From Alistipes sp. (GTDB taxonomy: Bacteria; Bacteroidota; Bacteroidia; Bacteroidales; Rikenellaceae): a DNA stretch of 17,108 bases. Position numbers and translations under genes: made by a program. Position 1 is the stretch's first letter. Each line of letters begins with the position of its first letter. Location: contig VSOO01000009.1 in assembly GCA_009774895.1 (NCBI GenBank), forward strand, positions 2,607-19,714, written 5' to 3'. Positions 14,953-17,108 of the stretch are shown here, in pieces. A model generated the notes under the pieces. That model was not told where the DNA came from. It saw only the letters and a program-made list of their open reading frames with translations, and did no database searches.

Positions 14953-16587
14953 ATGAAAAGATTGCTTGTGGCGGCGACGTGGTGTCTGCTCGCCTGCGCC
15001 TGCGGCGGTACGATTCCCTCCGACGGGCGGATCGCGGTGGTGCCGCGTCCCGTTTCGGTGGTCGAAACGGAGGGGGTATTCCGGCTCGCGCCCGGCGTCG
15101 TCGTGGCGTGCGAAGCCGGGGACGCGGTCTGCGGCCGTGCGGTGGCGGCGCTGGACGAGGTGCTGCGCCCGATCTTCGGCCGCGGTGCCGCGGTGCGCGC
15201 ATCGGGTGACGGGCAGCAGGCGCAAGTCTTCGTGGTGCGGGACAGCGCCCTGGGCCCCGAGGCGTATCGGCTCACGGTCGCACCGGAGTGCGTCCGCATC
15301 GAGGCGGGCGGTCCGGCGGGGGCCTTTTATGCGGTGCAGACGCTGCGGCAGCTGATTCCTGCGGCGGCCCTCGGCGCCGGTAATGCGGCCGCGGTGGAGC
15401 TGCCTTGCGCAACGATCGAGGATGCGCCCCGCATGGGGTACCGCGGTGCGATGCTCGACGTGTGCCGCCACTTCTTCACGGTGGAGGAGGTCAAGGCGAT
15501 GCTCGACCTCATGGCGCTGCACAAACTGAATGTCTTCCACTGGCATCTGACCGACGACCAGGGCTGGCGCATCGCGATCGACCGCTATCCCGAGCTTACG
15601 CGCGTTGGGTCGGTGCGCCGGCGCACGCTGATCGGGCGCGATCCCGGAGGCGAGTACGACGAGACGTGCCGCTACGACGAGACGCCCCACGGCGGCTTCT
15701 ATACGAAAGAGCAGATCCGCGACGTGGTGGCCTATGCCGCGGAGCGGGGCATCACGGTGATTCCCGAGATCGAATTCCCGGGGCATGCCGTGGCGGCGCT
15801 GGCCTCCTGTCCGTGGCTGAGCTGCACGGGCGAGCAGTACGAGGTGCGCCAGACGTGGGACATCGACGACCGGGTGTTCTGTCCGGGCAAGGAGACGACG
15901 TTCGAGTTCATCGAGGGGGTGCTCGCCGAGGTGCTGGAACTCTTTCCCTCGGAGTACATCCACATCGGGGGCGACGAGTGCCCCATGACTTTCTGGCAGA
16001 AGTGTCCGCACTGCGCGGCCCGCATGCGGAGCGAGGGGCTGACCGAGTGGCGTCAGTTGCAGAACTACGCCACGGCGCGCGTCGAGCGTTTCCTGAACGC
16101 GCACGGCCGCAGGCTGATCGGCTGGGATGAGATCCTGGAGGGCGACGTGACCCCCACGGCGACGATCATGTCGTGGCGCGGCGCCGCGGGCGGCGTGCGT
16201 GCGGCCCGCCAGGGCAACCGGGCCATCATGTCCCCCTCGGAGTATTGCTACCTCGACTACTATCAGTCGGAGGATCGCGACGCCGAGCCGCTCGCGTGGG
16301 GCGGCTATGTGTCGGTGGCCAAGAGCTACTCGTTCGATCCGTTCGCGGATCTCACGCCCGAGCAGCAGCGCTGCATTGTCGGCGTGCAGGGCAACCTGTG
16401 GACCGAGTACATAGCCGACTGGGCGCATGCGCAGTACATGCTGCTGCCCCGGCTGGCAGCGCTGGCCGAGGTGGCGTGGAGCCCCGCGGGCGGTGCATAC
16501 GACGACTTCCGGAGCCGCATGGAGCGCATGCGCCGCGAATACGACGCCTGCGGATTCCGCTATGCGGAACACATGTTCGGCGAGTAG
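14953..16587 (+). CDS. GH20 beta-N-acetylhexosaminidase lipoprotein
   Basis: Protein of 544 residues. MKRLLVAATWCLLACAC is a lipoprotein-type signal, with the probable lipidated Cys at 15 or 17. Residues about 30-155 form the GH20b N-terminal alpha/beta domain (VPRPVSVVETEG through GAFYAVQTLRQL). The catalytic TIM barrel starts at YRGAMLDVCRHFF. Diagnostic motifs are NVFHWHLTDDQGWRI, VIPEIEFPGHAVAAL, the catalytic pair D341-E342 in HIGGDECPM, GWDEILEG, TIMSWRG and GNLWTEYI. GH20 uses substrate-assisted catalysis by the 2-acetamido group to remove terminal beta-GlcNAc or beta-GalNAc. Unlike many relatives it has no C-terminal chitobiase-like domain, although two other enzymes here do. It is separated from the upstream genes by a 373-base gap and followed by a strong terminator, so it is the last gene of the locus and may also have its own promoter. 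Confidence 0.96.
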   Translation: MKRLLVAATWCLLACACGGTIPSDGRIAVVPRPVSVVETEGVFRLAPGVVVACEAGDAVCGRAVAALDEVLRPIFGRGAAVRASGDGQQAQVFVVRDSALGPEAYRLTVAPECVRIEAGGPAGAFYAVQTLRQLIPAAALGAGNAAAVELPCATIEDAPRMGYRGAMLDVCRHFFTVEEVKAMLDLMALHKLNVFHWHLTDDQGWRIAIDRYPELTRVGSVRRRTLIGRDPGGEYDETCRYDETPHGGFYTKEQIRDVVAYAAERGITVIPEIEFPGHAVAALASCPWLSCTGEQYEVRQTWDIDDRVFCPGKETTFEFIEGVLAEVLELFPSEYIHIGGDECPMTFWQKCPHCAARMRSEGLTEWRQLQNYATARVERFLNAHGRRLIGWDEILEGDVTPTATIMSWRGAAGGVRAARQGNRAIMSPSEYCYLDYYQSEDRDAEPLAWGGYVSVAKSYSFDPFADLTPEQQRCIVGVQGNLWTEYIADWAHAQYMLLPRLAALAEVAWSPAGGAYDDFRSRMERMRREYDACGFRYAEHMFGE

Positions 16588-16609
16588 GCCGGCATCTGAA
16601 CTACGTCAT

Positions 16610-16643
16610 GCCGCGGCACACCCCACGTGCCGCGGCTTTTTTT
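16610..16643 (+). terminator. Intrinsic terminator ending the operon
   Basis: GCCGCGGCAC (16610-16619) and GTGCCGCGGC (16627-16636) form a perfect 10-bp GC-rich stem with the 7-base loop ACCCCAC, followed at once by seven T residues (16637-16643). It lies 22 bases after the GH20 stop. This is a textbook Rho-independent terminator for the plus-strand operon. Confidence 0.92.
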
Positions 16644-16666
16644 CAGGGCGGGCGCGCGGCATCGGC

Positions 16667-16724
16667 CGGTGGTAATTCGGTGGTATTCGGGTGTTATTAC
16701 GGTGGTTGTCAGGTAGTTGTCCGG
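16667..16724 (+). repeat. Degenerate 10-12-base tandem repeat
   Basis: Successive units read roughly CGGTGGTAAT, TCGGTGGTAT, TCGGGTGTTAT, TACGGTGGTTGT, CAGGTAGTTGT. The spacing is close to one helical turn, and the tract starts 24 bases after the operon terminator. No function is known. Confidence 0.5.
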
Positions 16725-16879
16725 CGGCTTCCGGAAATTTGCGCTGCGCTGCTCCGGGACGGAAGCTTCGGGACCGAATGCCCCGCAGCGTGCCCCGCAC
16801 TCCTCCTCCGTGGGCTGCGAGTGCGGAGAGGCTTTCGCGCCGGCCGTCGTATTTCCGTTCCAGGCTCTCCCATATTCAT

Positions 16880-16907
16880 AAAAAAGACCCCGCAGCGCAG
16901 GCGGGGT
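16880..16907 (-). terminator. Intrinsic terminator, best read on the minus strand
   Basis: ACCCCGC (16887-16893) and GCGGGGT (16901-16907) form a 7-bp stem with a 7-base loop. An A-run at 16880-16885 becomes a U-tract directly after the stem on the minus strand, with one base between (GGGGTCTTTTTT). This indicates a minus-strand transcript coming from the right, converging on the operon. On the plus strand only TTTC follows, so activity in that direction would be weak. Confidence 0.75.
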
Positions 16908-16938
16908 TTCGAAGTCCGGTTCGCAGAGCGGGCGTGCC

Positions 16939-17108
16939 GCGGGTGCAGCTCGTGAGCGGGTGTGTTTCTCGTGCGGTGCGCGGTCCGGGATGCCGGGGCG
17001 TCAGCGGATGCAGCTCGTGAGCAGGTGTGCCGCGGGTGCGCTCCTCGTGCGGTGCGCGGCCCCGGATCCCGGGGTGTCAGCGGATGCAGCACGTGAGCAG
17101 GAGTGCTG
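16939..17108 (+). repeat. Imperfect 65-76-base tandem repeats running off the right edge
   Basis: Unit 1 is 16939-17003, unit 2 is 17004-17079 and unit 3 starts at 17080 and is cut by the window. Each unit opens with GCGG(G/A)TGCAGC(T/A)CGTGAGC. Units 1 and 2 share CTCGTGCGGTGCGCGG exactly (16968-16983 and 17044-17059), and both end in GG(C/T)GTCA. Unit 2 carries about 11-12 extra bases. GTGCCGCGGGTGC at 16934-16946 recurs at 17027-17039, so a partial unit may precede unit 1. Confidence 0.75.

Larger units (their letters stand above)
16644..17108 (+). other. Gene-free right flank (465 bases) with repeats and a leftward terminator
   Basis: No reading frame here looks coding: translations are low-complexity, rich in Arg, Pro and His or Cys, with no motif and no leader. 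The stretch holds a 10-12-base-period repeat tract (16667-16724), an intrinsic terminator read on the minus strand (16880-16907), and imperfect tandem repeats (16939 to the window edge). Confidence 0.55.

Noticed and set aside
14797..16572. Minus-strand open frame opposite GH20
   Set aside because: Low-complexity translation rich in His, Arg and Ala; GH20 on the plus strand has all its catalytic motifs.
16709..17092. Minus-strand open frame in the right flank
   Set aside because: GTG start, Arg/Pro/His-rich, runs through the tandem repeats and the terminator; no coding evidence.
16939..17108. CRISPR array
   Set aside because: The repeats are adjacent and imperfect, with no constant 24-40-base repeat separated by unique spacers and no cas genes in view.

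Overview
This window comes from a GC-rich member of the Bacteroidota, most probably a gut Rikenellaceae organism such as Alistipes. The genus is an inference. What supports it is a SusC/SusD pair, lipoprotein signal peptides of Bacteroidota style, A-rich leaders with weak Shine-Dalgarno sites before the ATGs, and very high GC at third codon positions. All ten genes lie on the plus strand and together form a polysaccharide utilisation locus (PUL) or a closely related glycan/phospho-ester utilisation operon. The left edge cuts into the SusC gene, so any regulator upstream of it is not visible.

Layout: 1-1792, C-terminal part of a SusC-like TonB-dependent transporter; 1808-3472, SusD-like lipoprotein; 3473-3683, spacer with two hairpins; 3684-5267, ENPP-like alkaline-phosphatase-superfamily lipoprotein with chitobiase-like and PA14-like C-terminal modules; 5283-8171, GH92 alpha-mannosidase lipoprotein with the same two modules; 8172-8329, spacer with two perfect hairpins and a G9 tract; 8330-9178, EEP-family phosphatase/phosphodiesterase lipoprotein; 9194-11128, fusion of a GDPD/PI-PLC-like domain to a PhoA-like alkaline phosphatase; 11142-12749, GH63/trehalase-like (alpha/alpha)6 glycosidase; 12763-13764, calcineurin-like phosphatase; 13761-14579, ROK-family protein without the zinc motif, overlapping the previous gene by 4 bases; 14580-14952, gene-free GC-rich spacer with a direct repeat; 14953-16587, GH20 beta-hexosaminidase lipoprotein; 16610-16643, strong intrinsic terminator; 16644-17108, gene-free DNA with a short-period repeat, a terminator pointing left, and imperfect 65-76-base tandem repeats running off the right edge.

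How the genes may work together: the SusCD pair imports oligomers, GH92 removes alpha-mannose, GH20 removes beta-HexNAc, the GH63-like enzyme removes a further alpha-linked sugar, and five separate phospho-ester hydrolase domains (ENPP-like, EEP, GDPD/PI-PLC-like, PhoA-like, calcineurin-like) remove phosphate groups. A ROK kinase could then phosphorylate a released sugar in the cytoplasm. Such a density of phosphodiesterases and phosphatases beside mannose- and HexNAc-cleaving enzymes suggests a phosphorylated glycan. Candidates are phosphomannan, GlcNAc-phosphomannose or mannose-6-phosphate N-glycans, and the glycan core of GPI anchors. This substrate assignment is inference and is the most interesting idea in the window.
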